Positions 27,959 to 36,290 are shown, counted from the first letter of the stretch. The stretch is DNA of 64,000 nucleotides from Nocardia neocaledoniensis (GCF_003182135.1 NZ_QGTL01000011.1:124001-188000), one strand, 5' to 3'. Numbers and translations: made by a program. The notes: generated by a model not told the origin, from the letters alone.

Positions 27959-29293
27959 GTGGAGCGCAAACCGCCGCGGCCCCGTCGGATCACCGAGGGC
28001 ACCAGCGAACACGAGGTGTATCTGCCGACCGGGGCACTGTCCCCGAATCGGCAGACTCGTGATCCGCTGCCCGACACGCTGCTCAAGCGGGTCAAGCAGT
28101 TCTCGGGCCGGCTGTCCACCGAGGCGGTGGGGTCGATGCAGGATCGGCTGCCGTTCTTCGCCGATCTGGACGCCGCGCAGCGGGCGGGCGTGCAGATGCT
28201 GGTGCAGACGGCGGTCGTGAACTTCCTGGAGTGGTTGCAGGATCCCGACTCCGACATCCGCTTCAGCCTGGACGCGTTCCAGGTGATCCCACAGGATCTG
28301 GCGCGGCGGCTCACGCTGCGCCAGACCGTGGACATGGTGCGGGTGGCCATGGACTTCTTCGAGCAGTGGCTGCCCGCGCTGGCGCGCAACGACCGTCAGC
28401 TGGTGGCGCTCACCGAGGCGGTGCTGCGATACGGGCGTGAGCTCGGTTTCGCGGCCGCCTCGGTGTACGCCAGCGCGGCCGAGTCGCGCGGCGCGTGGGA
28501 CACCCGCCTGGAGGCGCTGGTGGTCGACGCGGTCGTGCGTGGGGACACGGGCCCGGACATGCTCTCCCGGGCCGCCACGTTGAACTGGGACGCCACCGCG
28601 CCCGCCACCGTGCTCGTCGGGACGCCACCCGCCGATCAGGGCGTGTCCACGGTCGGCGCGGTGCACACGATCGCGACCAGGCACGGCAGGGCCGCGCTGG
28701 CGGTCGTGCAGGGTGCCCGGCTGGTGATGGTGGTGAGCGGGCACCTCGGCGGGGAGGCCGGGATCGCCTCGCCGTTCCTGACGGATCTGCTGGCCGACGT
28801 GTTCTCCGACGGCCCGGTGGTGATCGGTCCGACCATGCGCACCCTGGGCGCCGCGCACGCCAGCGCGATCGAGGCGCTGGCCGGAATGGAGGCCGTCGTG
28901 GGCTGGCGCGGCGCGCCAAGGCCCGTTCACGCCTCGGAATTGCTGCCCGAACGCGCCCTGCTGGGCGATAGAGCTGCGATAGAGGCGCTGAACGAGTATC
29001 TTGTGCTCCCGTTGGCTGCTGCCGGATCTTCGTTATCCGACACACTCGACGCCTACCTGGATTGTGGCGGAGCAGTAGAAACATGCGCGCGTCAGCTGTA
29101 CGTCCATCCAAATACCGTTCGGTACCGACTCAAACGAATCGGTGAGATCACCGGACGTGATCCCATGAATCCCCGAGACGCTTATGTGCTCCGGATCGCG
29201 GCGACAGTGGGTCGTTTGACACGAACCCATAACGAATCGTCACCCCCCGTCACAGAAACCCCGCCTTCCCCAGTGGGCTTCGAGCCCCTGTAA
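27959..29293 (+). CDS. fasR: PucR-family transcriptional activator of fatty-acid synthesis, FasR-like
   Basis: A regulator of 444 residues. The C-terminal helix-turn-helix is of PucR/CdaR type (LDAYLDCGGAVETCARQLYVHPNTVRYRLKRIGEITGRD), and a GGDEF-like central domain precedes it. In M. tuberculosis the orthologue at this place (Rv2242, between aceE and fabD) is FasR, which activates fas and acpS in response to acyl-CoA. Position and architecture agree. The GTG start at 27959 is 14 bases after aceE, so the two are likely co-transcribed. A 127-bp gap to fabD probably holds the FAS-II operon promoter. Confidence 0.85.
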   Translation: MERKPPRPRRITEGTSEHEVYLPTGALSPNRQTRDPLPDTLLKRVKQFSGRLSTEAVGSMQDRLPFFADLDAAQRAGVQMLVQTAVVNFLEWLQDPDSDIRFSLDAFQVIPQDLARRLTLRQTVDMVRVAMDFFEQWLPALARNDRQLVALTEAVLRYGRELGFAAASVYASAAESRGAWDTRLEALVVDAVVRGDTGPDMLSRAATLNWDATAPATVLVGTPPADQGVSTVGAVHTIATRHGRAALAVVQGARLVMVVSGHLGGEAGIASPFLTDLLADVFSDGPVVIGPTMRTLGAAHASAIEALAGMEAVVGWRGAPRPVHASELLPERALLGDRAAIEALNEYLVLPLAAAGSSLSDTLDAYLDCGGAVETCARQLYVHPNTVRYRLKRIGEITGRDPMNPRDAYVLRIAATVGRLTRTHNESSPPVTETPPSPVGFEPL

Positions 29294-29420
29294 CGAGATC
29301 GGGGAATCGGTCGATCGGGACACCCCACCTCGGATTTTGTGGGACCCCTACAAAACGCGTCCGCAAGCTTCATTCGCGCCGACATCTCTTGCGGCGGGGG
29401 TCACAGTGTTTTCTTAGGGA

Positions 29421-30335
29421 GTGATCGCGTTGTTCACCCCTGGACAGGGGTCCCAGACACCCGGCATGCTCGCGCCCTGGCTCGCCCTTCCCGGTGCGAC
29501 CGACCGCCTCGAGCTGTGGTCGAAGGCCGCCGGCCTCGACCTGGTCCGTCTCGGTACCACCGCGACGGCCGAGGAGATCGTCGACACCGCGGTGACCCAG
29601 CCGCTCGTCGTCGCCGCCGCCCTGCTGGCGTTCGCCGAAATCGCCCCCGAGACGATTCCGGCGGATACCATCGTCGCCGGACACTCGGTCGGCGAATTCG
29701 CCGCCGCCGCTGTCGCCGGCGTCATCACCGCCGACGAGGCGGTCAGCCTGGCCGCCATCCGCGGCCGGGAGATGGCCAAGGCGTGTGCGCTGCAGCCGAC
29801 CGGCATGTCCGCGGTGCTCGGTGGTGACGAAGCCACCGTGCTCGCACGGCTCGCCGAACTCGATCTCGTCCCGGCCAACCGCAACGCGGTCGGCCAGATC
29901 GTGGCGGCGGGTACCTTGGAAGCTCTGGCGGAGCTCGCCGCGAACCCGCCGGAGAAGGCACGGGTCCGCGCATTGCCCGTCGCCGGTGCGTTCCACACCG
30001 CTTTCATGGCCCCGGCCCAGGCTGCTGTCGCCGATGCCATCGCTCAGATCTCGCCGAGCGACCCGATCCGGACGCTGCTGTCGAACTTCGACGGCAAGCC
30101 GGTCAGCTCGGGCGCCGACGCGATCGACAAGCTCGCGGCTCAGGTCACCCGCCCCGTGCGCTGGGACCTGTGCACCGAGACCGTCCGCGCGGCGGGTGTG
30201 TCGGCCGTGGCCGAACTGCCTCCGGCGGGCACCCTCGTCGGAATCGCCAAACGGGAACTGAAGGGCACGCCGAATCTGGCGCTCAAGACGCCCGAAGACC
30301 TCCCCGCGTTGGCCGAGCTGACCATCTCCGGCTAG
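29421..30335 (+). CDS. fabD: Malonyl-CoA:ACP transacylase
   Basis: A protein of 304 residues that loads malonyl groups onto AcpM for FAS-II/mycolate elongation. It shows LFTPGQGSQTPGML at the N-terminus, the nucleophile elbow GHSVGEFAAA (Ser89), the substrate Arg in AIRGREMAKAC, and the catalytic His in PVAGAFHTAFM. The GTG start after CTTAGGGA is consistent with the family. It is the first gene of the fabD-acpM-kasA cluster. Confidence 0.93.
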   Translation: MIALFTPGQGSQTPGMLAPWLALPGATDRLELWSKAAGLDLVRLGTTATAEEIVDTAVTQPLVVAAALLAFAEIAPETIPADTIVAGHSVGEFAAAAVAGVITADEAVSLAAIRGREMAKACALQPTGMSAVLGGDEATVLARLAELDLVPANRNAVGQIVAAGTLEALAELAANPPEKARVRALPVAGAFHTAFMAPAQAAVADAIAQISPSDPIRTLLSNFDGKPVSSGADAIDKLAAQVTRPVRWDLCTETVRAAGVSAVAELPPAGTLVGIAKRELKGTPNLALKTPEDLPALAELTISG

Positions 30336-30415
30336 CTTTCCCCCCGGCGGTCGCGCACGACGAGGTGCGGGACCGTTCAGACCCTACAAACGAGAACAAG
30401 AAGGGAGCCACCAAA

Positions 30416-30715
30416 GTGGCCGCTCTGACCCAGGAACAGATCGTCGAAGAGCTCGGCAAGATCATCGAAGAGGTTACGGGTATCGAACCCTCCGAGGTGA
30501 CCATCGAGAAGTCCTTCGTCGACGACCTGGACATCGACTCGCTGTCCATGGTCGAGATCGCTGTGCAGACCGAGGACAAGTACGGCGTCAAGATCCCCGA
30601 CGAGGATCTCGCCAGCCTGAAGACCGTGGGTGACGCCGTCTCCTACATCCAGAAGCTCGAGGCGGAGAACTCCGACGCCGCCGCGGAGCTCAAGGCCAAG
30701 TTCGACGCCGAGTAG
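30416..30715 (+). CDS. acpM: Acyl carrier protein AcpM of FAS-II
   Basis: An acidic acyl carrier protein of 99 residues. The phosphopantetheine site is DIDSLSMVEIA (Ser42). The C-terminal extension after the usual ACP length (LEAENSDAAAELKAKFDAE) is a hallmark of mycobacterial-type AcpM. The GTG start is well placed after AAGGGAG. It lies 80 bases after fabD and 10 bases before kasA. Confidence 0.93.
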   Translation: MAALTQEQIVEELGKIIEEVTGIEPSEVTIEKSFVDDLDIDSLSMVEIAVQTEDKYGVKIPDEDLASLKTVGDAVSYIQKLEAENSDAAAELKAKFDAE

Positions 30716-30725
30716 GGCTGAACCA

Positions 30726-31976
30726 GTGACCACTCCTTCCACCTTGAACGGGAATTTCCCCAACGTCGTCGTCACCAGCATGGCGGCGACCACGTCGATC
30801 GCGGGTGATGTCGATGCGACGTGGAAGGGACTCCTCAACGGTGAGAGCGGAATCGACGTTCTCGAGGATTCCTTCATCGAGGAATACGACCTGCCGGTGC
30901 GCATCGGCGGTCACCTGAAAGTCAGCCCCGACACCCTCCTGAGCCGGGTCGAGATCCGCCGCATGGCGTATGTCGAGCGCCTGGCGACCGTCCTCGGTCG
31001 CGAGGTGTGGAAGAACGCGGGCAGCCCGGAGGTCGACCCCGACCGCCTGGGCGTCGCGATCGGCACCGGCCTCGGTGGCGGCGACGCGCTGATCGACTCG
31101 GTCGACAAGCTGAAGAACGGTGGCTATCGCAAGATCTCGCCGCTGGCTGTTCAGATGGTCATGCCGAACGGTCCGTCGGCCGTCGTCGGTCTCGAGCTGA
31201 AGGCCAGGGCGGGAGTGGTCACTCCGGTCTCGGCGTGCTCGTCGGGTTCGGAAGCCATCGCCAACGCGTGGCGGATGATCGTGATGGGTGACGCCGACAT
31301 GGTCGTCACCGGCGGTGTCGAGGGTTTCATCGACTCCGTGCCGATCGCGGCGTTCTCCATGATGCGGGCGATGAGCACGCGCAACGACGATCCCAAGGGT
31401 GCGTCGCGTCCGTTCGACAAGGATCGTGACGGTTTCGTCTTCGGCGAGGCCGGCGCGCTCATGACGATCGAGACCGAGGAGCACGCGAAGGCTCGCGGTG
31501 CCACCATCCACGCGCGCCTGCTCGGCGCCGGTATCACCTCCGACGGCTTCCACCTGGTGGCGCCGGATCCCGAGGGCACCGGTGCGGCCAGGGCGATGAC
31601 CCGCGCGATGCAGACCGCCGGTCTGTCCAAGCAGGACATCACCCACATCAACGCCCACGCGACCGCGACCCCCATCGGCGACACCGCCGAGGCCAACGCG
31701 ATCAACAAGGCTGTGGGCAACCACGCTTCGGTGTACGCGCCGAAGTCGGCGCTGGGCCACTCGATCGGCGCCGTCGGCGCGCTCGAGTCCGTGCTCACCG
31801 TGCTGGCCATCCGGGACGGGGTCGTCCCGCCGACGCTGAACCTGGACAACCAGGATCCGGAGATCGATCTCGACGTGGTGCACGGGCAGGCCCGGCACCA
31901 GGAAATCGAGTACGCGATCAACAACTCCTTCGGCTTCGGTGGGCACAATGTCGCGCTCGCCTTCGGTCGGGCCTAG
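30726..31976 (+). CDS. kasA: Beta-ketoacyl-ACP synthase II (KasA type)
   Basis: A condensing enzyme of 416 residues that extends acyl-AcpM with malonyl-AcpM in meromycolate synthesis. The catalytic Cys171 is in PVSACSSGSEAIANAW; the two His residues lie in INAHATATPIGDTAEANAI and in the KSALGHSIGAVGALE segment. EYAINNSFGFGGHNVALAFGRA is the family C-terminus. A single KAS gene sits here, whereas M. tuberculosis has kasA and kasB in tandem. The GTG start is 10 bases after the acpM stop. Confidence 0.92.
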   Translation: MTTPSTLNGNFPNVVVTSMAATTSIAGDVDATWKGLLNGESGIDVLEDSFIEEYDLPVRIGGHLKVSPDTLLSRVEIRRMAYVERLATVLGREVWKNAGSPEVDPDRLGVAIGTGLGGGDALIDSVDKLKNGGYRKISPLAVQMVMPNGPSAVVGLELKARAGVVTPVSACSSGSEAIANAWRMIVMGDADMVVTGGVEGFIDSVPIAAFSMMRAMSTRNDDPKGASRPFDKDRDGFVFGEAGALMTIETEEHAKARGATIHARLLGAGITSDGFHLVAPDPEGTGAARAMTRAMQTAGLSKQDITHINAHATATPIGDTAEANAINKAVGNHASVYAPKSALGHSIGAVGALESVLTVLAIRDGVVPPTLNLDNQDPEIDLDVVHGQARHQEIEYAINNSFGFGGHNVALAFGRA

Positions 31977-32004
31977 CCGCTCCGATCGAACAGCTCCACG
32001 ATCC

Positions 32005-32049
32005 CCGGTGGGGTCGCCCAACTGAATGGGTCGGCCCCACCGGTGTTTT
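32005..32049 (+). terminator. Hairpin with T-run between kasA and accD6
   Basis: Outer arms CCGGTGGGG (32005-32013) and CCCCACCGG (32035-32043) are exact complements. Inner arms CCCA (32017-32020) and TGGG (32027-32030) add a second stem. The tail is TGTTTT. This looks like an intrinsic terminator or attenuator 28 bases after kasA. It would reduce read-through into accD6, which has its own ~50-base leader. Confidence 0.7.
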
Positions 32050-32102
32050 CGGTATACGAGCCGCGGCAGCGGCATGATTCCCCACGAAGGTAGGAGGATG
32101 CG

Positions 32103-33533
32103 ATGACGATCATTGCTCCCGCGTTCAACGACGCGACGACCGATCCGCGTGACCCCCTCGGTCGGCTCCAGCGATTCTTCGATCCCGGTACCGTGCTGCC
32201 GCTGCACCCGCGTGACAAGTCCGGCGTCCTTGCCGCGATCGGCGAGGTCGACGGCGTTCGTACCGTGGCCTACTGCTCCGACGCGACCGTCATGGGCGGC
32301 GCGATGGGTGTGGCGGGCTGCAAGCACATCGTCGACGCGATCGACACCGCCATCGAATCGGGCATTCCCGTTGTCGGCCTGTGGCATTCCGGTGGGGCGC
32401 GCCTCGCCGAGGGTGTCGAGGCGCTGCACGCGGTGGGCCTGGTCTTCGAGGCGATGGTCCGCGCGTCCGGTCTGGTGCCGCAGATCTCGGTGGTGCTCGG
32501 CTTCGCCGCCGGTGGCGCCGCCTACGGTCCCGCGCTCACCGACGTCGTCATCATGGCGCCCGAGGGCCGTGTCTTCGTCACCGGTCCGGACGTGGTGCGT
32601 TCGGTGACCGGCGAGAACGTCGACATGGAGACGCTCGGCGGGCCCACCACACACTTCAAGAAGTCCGGCGTGTGCCACATCGCCGCCGACGACGAGGCCG
32701 ACGCGATGCACCGCGCCCGGCGCCTGGTGTCGATGTTCGCCGAGCAGGGCGAGTTCGACCTGGTCGCGGCCGAGCACGGCGACGTCGATCTCAAGGCGAT
32801 GCTGCCGGAGTCGGCCAAGCGCGCCTACGACGTGAAGCCGATCATCCACGAGCTGCTCGACAACGTCGACGGGGAGTCCTCGTTCGAGGAACTGCAGGGT
32901 GGTTACGCCCGCAGCATGGTCGTCGGTCTCGGCAGGCTCGGTGGGCGCACGGTCGGTGTGCTCGCCAACAACCCGCTGCGCCTCGGTGGTTGCCTGAACT
33001 CCGAAAGTGCCGAGAAGGCTTCGCGTTTCGTGCGCCTGTGCGATGCGTTCGGCATCCCGCTGGTGGTCGTCACCGACGTGCCCGGCTACCTGCCCGGCGT
33101 CGGCCAGGAGCTCGAGGGCGTGGTGCGCCGCGGCGCGAAGCTGCTGCACGCCTTCGCCGAGGCCCGTGTCCCGCGCGTCACCCTGGTGACCCGGAAGATC
33201 TACGGCGGCGCCTACATCGCGATGAACGCCCGCGCGCTCGGCGCGACCGCCGTCTACGCCTGGCCCGGGTCCGAGGTCGCCGTGATGGGCGCCAAGGCCG
33301 CGGTCGGCATCCTGCACAAGAAGGCACTCGCCGCCGCGCCCGAGGACGAGCGCGAAGCCCTGCACGAGCGCCTCACCGCCGAACACGAGAAGATCGCCGG
33401 CGGCGTCGAACGCGCCGTCGCCATCGGCGTCGTCGACGAGGTCATCGACCCCGCCAAGACCCGCAGCATCATCGCCGCCGCCCTCGCCTCGGCCCCGGCC
33501 CGCAAGAGCCACCACAAGAACATCCCGCTCTGA
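32103..33533 (+). CDS. accD6: Acyl-CoA carboxylase carboxyltransferase beta subunit AccD6
   Basis: A carboxyltransferase of 476 residues with both crotonase-like halves. The N half has VGLWHSGGARLAEGVEALHAVG and VLGFAAGGAAYGPALTDVVIMAPEG; the C half has LANNPLRLGGCLNSESAEKASRFVRLCDAFGIPLVVVTDVPGYLPG and KIYGGAYIAMNARALGA. AccD6 with a biotinylated AccA3 makes malonyl-CoA for FAS-II. Its position after kasA matches Rv2247. The ATG follows TAGGAGGATGCG, a strong ribosome-binding site. Confidence 0.93.
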   Translation: MTIIAPAFNDATTDPRDPLGRLQRFFDPGTVLPLHPRDKSGVLAAIGEVDGVRTVAYCSDATVMGGAMGVAGCKHIVDAIDTAIESGIPVVGLWHSGGARLAEGVEALHAVGLVFEAMVRASGLVPQISVVLGFAAGGAAYGPALTDVVIMAPEGRVFVTGPDVVRSVTGENVDMETLGGPTTHFKKSGVCHIAADDEADAMHRARRLVSMFAEQGEFDLVAAEHGDVDLKAMLPESAKRAYDVKPIIHELLDNVDGESSFEELQGGYARSMVVGLGRLGGRTVGVLANNPLRLGGCLNSESAEKASRFVRLCDAFGIPLVVVTDVPGYLPGVGQELEGVVRRGAKLLHAFAEARVPRVTLVTRKIYGGAYIAMNARALGATAVYAWPGSEVAVMGAKAAVGILHKKALAAAPEDEREALHERLTAEHEKIAGGVERAVAIGVVDEVIDPAKTRSIIAAALASAPARKSHHKNIPL

Positions 33534-33544
33534 CCCGACGCCCC

Positions 33545-33590
33545 ACGGCCGCCGCCACCTCCCCGAAACCCGGAGGCGCGGCGGCCGTTT
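33545..33590 (+). terminator. Intrinsic terminator after accD6
   Basis: An exact 11-bp GC-rich stem (ACGGCCGCCGC at 33545-33555 with its complement at 33578-33588) closes a 22-nt loop and is followed by TTT. It starts 12 bases after the accD6 stop and ends the FAS-II transcription unit. Confidence 0.75.
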
Positions 33591-33689
33591 CGCTGTCTTC
33601 CCCTCGCGGCCGATGGCAGTGAAACTCGCGTGCGGTGTGGTGTGTTGGTGGGTAGCGTGGCCGCCGCAACGACGAGGGATGGGGGATCG

Positions 33690-34022
33690 GTGGTTCGGCG
33701 GAGTCCGCAGGAGAAGAAGGCGCTCAGTTACGCGAGGGATCGGCGTAACTGCTATGGCGAGAACGACAAGAGTTCGCGGAAGAACATTCCGCGTCGCAAG
33801 CGCATGCGGAATCGGGCCGATCGACGGCGGGAAGGCCTTTTCGCCGGTGCTGTCGGGGCGGTGGACCTGGCCGCCGCCGAGCGGTGTGAAGTCGAGCTGT
33901 TGGCGAAGGGGCCCGCATCGCGCTGGCGGAAGCGGCCGGATGTGCCGCTGGGTGAGGTCGTGGAGTGGAAGCTGCAGCGCCGGGCTCGAAAGGCTGCCGC
34001 GTCGGCGAGCAGCCAGGCGTAG
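33690..34022 (+). CDS. Conserved hypothetical basic protein
   Basis: A protein of 110 residues with a strongly basic core: LSYARDRRNCYGENDKSSRK, then NIPRRKRMRNRADRRR. The C-terminus has GEVVEWKLQRRARKAAAS. No helix-turn-helix, membrane segment or known domain is apparent. The basic, Arg/Asn-rich core may bind nucleic acid; this is a guess. The GTG at 33690 is used because the recognisable conserved part begins there and an AGGGATGGGGG stretch precedes it. Confidence 0.6.
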   Translation: MVRRSPQEKKALSYARDRRNCYGENDKSSRKNIPRRKRMRNRADRRREGLFAGAVGAVDLAAAERCEVELLAKGPASRWRKRPDVPLGEVVEWKLQRRARKAAASASSQA

Positions 34023-34041
34023 TGGCGGCCCTTCGGGGCCG

Positions 34042-34410
34042 TCAGGCGCGGTCGTGCAGCGTGATCCGGTAGCCGTCGGGGTCGGCGAAGGTGAAGGTGC
34101 GCCCGAAAGGGCCGTCGACGGGTGGGGTGACGATAGCGTGGCCGTCGGCGACCAGGGCGTCGTGGATGGCCTGGACGTCGGTGGCGTGCAACCAGATCGC
34201 GGCGCCGAGGCCGGGGTGGGCGGCGTCGGCGAGATCGGTCCCGGGGACGACGTCGCGCAGTGCGAACGCGATGGGTTTCGTCTCGAAGACGACGGCGTGC
34301 GGCGGTCCGGCCGGTGAGCGGACGAGGCCGAGGTACTTCTCGTAGAACGCCCGCGAGGCGTCGAGGTCACGCGCTTGCAGCGAGAGGAAGTCGGGTCCGG
34401 TGACAGGCAC
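34042..34410 (-). CDS. VOC-family (glyoxalase/dioxygenase superfamily) protein
   Basis: A protein of 122 residues with a paired beta-alpha-beta-beta-beta glyoxalase fold: FLSLQARDLDASRAFYEKYLGLVRS, then VVFETKPIAFALRD, AIWLHATDVQAIHDALVADG and FTFADPDGYRITLHDRA. Family members bind a divalent metal and act on or sequester small molecules, some giving drug resistance. The start is the GTG directly after an AGAAGGAG site. It is divergent from a marR gene, and the shared intergenic region carries two MarR-type operators. Confidence 0.88.
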   Translation of the reverse strand: MPVTGPDFLSLQARDLDASRAFYEKYLGLVRSPAGPPHAVVFETKPIAFALRDVVPGTDLADAAHPGLGAAIWLHATDVQAIHDALVADGHAIVTPPVDGPFGRTFTFADPDGYRITLHDRA

Positions 34411-34427
34411 GGTGTTGCTCCTTCTGG

Positions 34428-34449
34428 TTGTGTCAGGTTTCTGACACAA
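34428..34449. promoter_or_regulatory. MarR-type operator 1
   Basis: A perfect 9+4+9 inverted repeat, TTGTGTCAG, GTTT, CTGACACAA. It overlaps the 5' leader of the VOC gene. It shares the core TGTCAG...CTGACA with the second site 28 bp away (centre to centre), so the same dimeric regulator is expected on both. Confidence 0.8.
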
Positions 34450-34457
34450 ACCACGCT

Positions 34458-34475
34458 ATGTCAGAATACTGACAT
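34458..34475. promoter_or_regulatory. MarR-type operator 2, overlapping the marR start codon
   Basis: A perfect 7+4+7 inverted repeat, ATGTCAG, AATA, CTGACAT. It covers the marR start ATG at 34474, as expected for direct autorepression. The core is identical to operator 1. Confidence 0.8.
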
Positions 34476-34917
34476 GAGTCAAGACGGTGTCGACCTGGAG
34501 ACGTCGCTGGGCTATCTCCTCAAGGAGGCGTCGAGCGCGCTGCGGGTCGCCATGGAGGAGGTGCTGCGGCCACTCGGGATGAGCATCACGCACTACGCCT
34601 GCCTCGAACTGCTGGCGCAGCGGCCCGGCCTGTCCAATTCCGAGCTGGCACGGGGTGCGTTCGTGACCCGGCAGACGATGAACGTGCTGCTCCAGGCTTT
34701 GGAACGCGACGGGTGCGTGAGCAGGCCCGCGGCGGCGCCGGTCGGCAAAGTGCTGCCCACGCGGCTCACACCCCGGGGCATGCGCAGCCTCGAGGAGGCC
34801 ACCGCGGCGGTCCGGTCCGTCGAGCTCAGAATGGTCGCCGGGCTGAGCGAGGCCGAGCGGTCGGACGCGCTGCGGATCCTGCGAAGCATGATCGTGTCCC
34901 TGCGCGACAACGCTTAG
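34474..34917 (+). CDS. MarR family transcriptional regulator
   Basis: A winged-helix regulator of 147 residues. It has the MarR fold with HYACLELLAQRPGLSNSELARGAFVTRQTMNVLLQALERDGCVSR as the DNA-binding core and a wing ending KVLPTRLTPRGMRSLEEA. It is divergent from the VOC-family gene, and two perfect palindromes lie between them. It probably represses both genes and is released by an aromatic or oxidative ligand, as is usual for MarR; the ligand is unknown. Confidence 0.9.
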   Translation: MSQDGVDLETSLGYLLKEASSALRVAMEEVLRPLGMSITHYACLELLAQRPGLSNSELARGAFVTRQTMNVLLQALERDGCVSRPAAAPVGKVLPTRLTPRGMRSLEEATAAVRSVELRMVAGLSEAERSDALRILRSMIVSLRDNA

Positions 34918-34951
34918 CTCGCCTGGGTCGGGTCGCGCGCATAATGGCAGG

Positions 34952-35416
34952 GTGCGCTATGAGGAACTCGCCGATGTCCCGTGTTCGATCACGCGGCCGT
35001 TGGTGATCTTCGGGGATCGGTGGACCTTGCTGATCCTCAAATACTGCTTCACCGGGGTGCGGCGGTTCAATGCGTTCCAGAGTGCCCTGGGGATTTCCCG
35101 GAGCCGCCTCGGTGATCGGCTGGATCGTTTGATCGAGCACGGGATCCTGGAGAAGCGGCCCGCGCAGGACGGCGCCTACGAGGAATACCGTCTCACCGAG
35201 AAGGGCCACGCGATCTACCCGATTCTCATGGCGATCCGCGACTGGGGTGACACCTACATGGCCCCCGACGGCCCACCGGTCGAATACCGCCATCGCGGCT
35301 GCACCGGCGAGGCTCACACGAGCTTGACCTGCGACGCCTGCGACTCCACCCTCACCGCCCGCGACATCACCCCCGAACCGGGCCCCGGCCTCACCTCGTC
35401 GCCTCGCTCCGCCTAG
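34952..35416 (+). CDS. HxlR family transcriptional regulator
   Basis: A regulator of 154 residues with the HxlR-type winged helix: CSITRPLVIFGDRWTLLILKYCFTGVRRFNAFQSALGISRSRLGDRLDRLIEHGILEKRP. The C-terminal part has extra cysteines (HRGCTGEAHTSLTCDACDSTL), with a CxxC that could bind metal or sense oxidation. The GTG start is 34 bases after marR. It converges on the nitroreductase gene, a frequent target of HxlR regulators, although no shared operator lies between them. Confidence 0.88.
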   Translation: MRYEELADVPCSITRPLVIFGDRWTLLILKYCFTGVRRFNAFQSALGISRSRLGDRLDRLIEHGILEKRPAQDGAYEEYRLTEKGHAIYPILMAIRDWGDTYMAPDGPPVEYRHRGCTGEAHTSLTCDACDSTLTARDITPEPGPGLTSSPRSA

Positions 35417-35494
35417 TCGCTGGACACGTGATCACCACGCTGTGGTGCGAGCATCGGCCGAGAACCCGCCTGCACCAGAGCGTGGTGATCTCGG

Positions 35495-36190
35495 TCAGCT
35501 GGTGTGCCAGGTGATCTGGTCGGCGAGGGGCGCGCGAGCGGTGCGGAAGGCGTTGACGGGATGGTCGAGGTCGGGGTAGCCGAAGGAGACGCCGAAGACG
35601 ACCTTGCGGTGGTCGGGGAGGCCGAAGTACTCGCGCAGGAAAGGGGCGTACGAGGCGAGAGCGGCCTGGGGGGCCGCGCCCAGGCCGAGCGCCTGGGCGC
35701 CGAGGAGGAAGTTCTCGAGCCAGAGGCCGCAGTCGACGGCGCCGTAGACGCCCAGATCTTCTTCGGAGGTGACGATCGCGACGTGCGGCGCGTCGAAGAA
35801 CTCGAAATTGCGCACCATCTGGCGCATGGTCTTCTCGTGGTCGCCCTTGGCGATGCCGACGCTGTCGTACAACTGGAACCCGCACGCGCGCCTGCGGTCG
35901 CGGTACACGCCCGCGTACTGCGCGGGGAACTCGAAATCCGGTGCGGTGCCATGGGTCTGGATGTAGGCGAGCAGTTCCTTGCGGAGCCGGTCGGTGCCCT
36001 CGCCGCTGGTCACCACGACCTGCCACGGCTGGGTGTTGCACCACGACGGCGTGCGCTGGGTCAAGCTCAGCACCTGCTCGATGGTGGCCCGGTCGACCTC
36101 GTCGGGCCGGAATTGCCTACAGGTCCACCGCTGTTCGGCCAGGCGCCGCAGGGCCGCGAAGTCGTCGGTGTCGTGATCGGTCGGCCGCAT
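35495..36190 (-). CDS. Nitroreductase family protein
   Basis: An FMN-dependent reductase of 231 residues. The pattern RRLAEQRWTCRQFRPDEVDRATIEQVLSLTQRTPSWCNTQPWQVVV is the nitroreductase signature, with FMN-phosphate Arg residues and the SxxNxQPW motif. DCGLWLENFLLGAQALGLGAAPQAAL and VVFGVSFGYPD complete the fold. It may reduce nitroaromatics or quinones with NAD(P)H. A palindrome upstream suggests control by a TetR- or MarR-like repressor. Confidence 0.9.
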   Translation of the reverse strand: MRPTDHDTDDFAALRRLAEQRWTCRQFRPDEVDRATIEQVLSLTQRTPSWCNTQPWQVVVTSGEGTDRLRKELLAYIQTHGTAPDFEFPAQYAGVYRDRRRACGFQLYDSVGIAKGDHEKTMRQMVRNFEFFDAPHVAIVTSEEDLGVYGAVDCGLWLENFLLGAQALGLGAAPQAALASYAPFLREYFGLPDHRKVVFGVSFGYPDLDHPVNAFRTARAPLADQITWHTS

Positions 36191-36214
36191 CGCCGGGCTC
36201 CCTTGCTGGACCTA

Positions 36215-36229
36215 GTCTCATTTTGAGAC
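36215..36229. promoter_or_regulatory. Palindrome upstream of the nitroreductase gene
   Basis: GTCTCA, TTT, TGAGAC is a perfect 6+3+6 inverted repeat centred about 32 bases before the nitroreductase start. It has the size and position of a repressor operator. The regulator is not identified; HxlR or an unlinked TetR protein are candidates. Confidence 0.55.
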
Positions 36230-36257
36230 CAGGCTAGCAGCTGACCCGGAAACACGG

Positions 36258-36290
36258 AACCCGCCCGCGGCACCGAGGCGCGGGCGGGTT
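36258..36290 (-). terminator. Terminator of the VWA-domain gene
   Basis: An exact 12-bp stem (AACCCGCCCGCG at 36258-36269 with its complement at 36279-36290) and a 9-nt loop lie 12 bases after the stop of the minus-strand VWA gene. It overlaps the far upstream region of the nitroreductase gene. Confidence 0.7.

Noticed and set aside
30690..34454. A 1254-codon minus-strand frame across kasA and accD6
   Set aside because: It is antisense to two well-supported genes and contains low-complexity Arg/His/Asp sequence. High GC removes stop codons from several frames at once.
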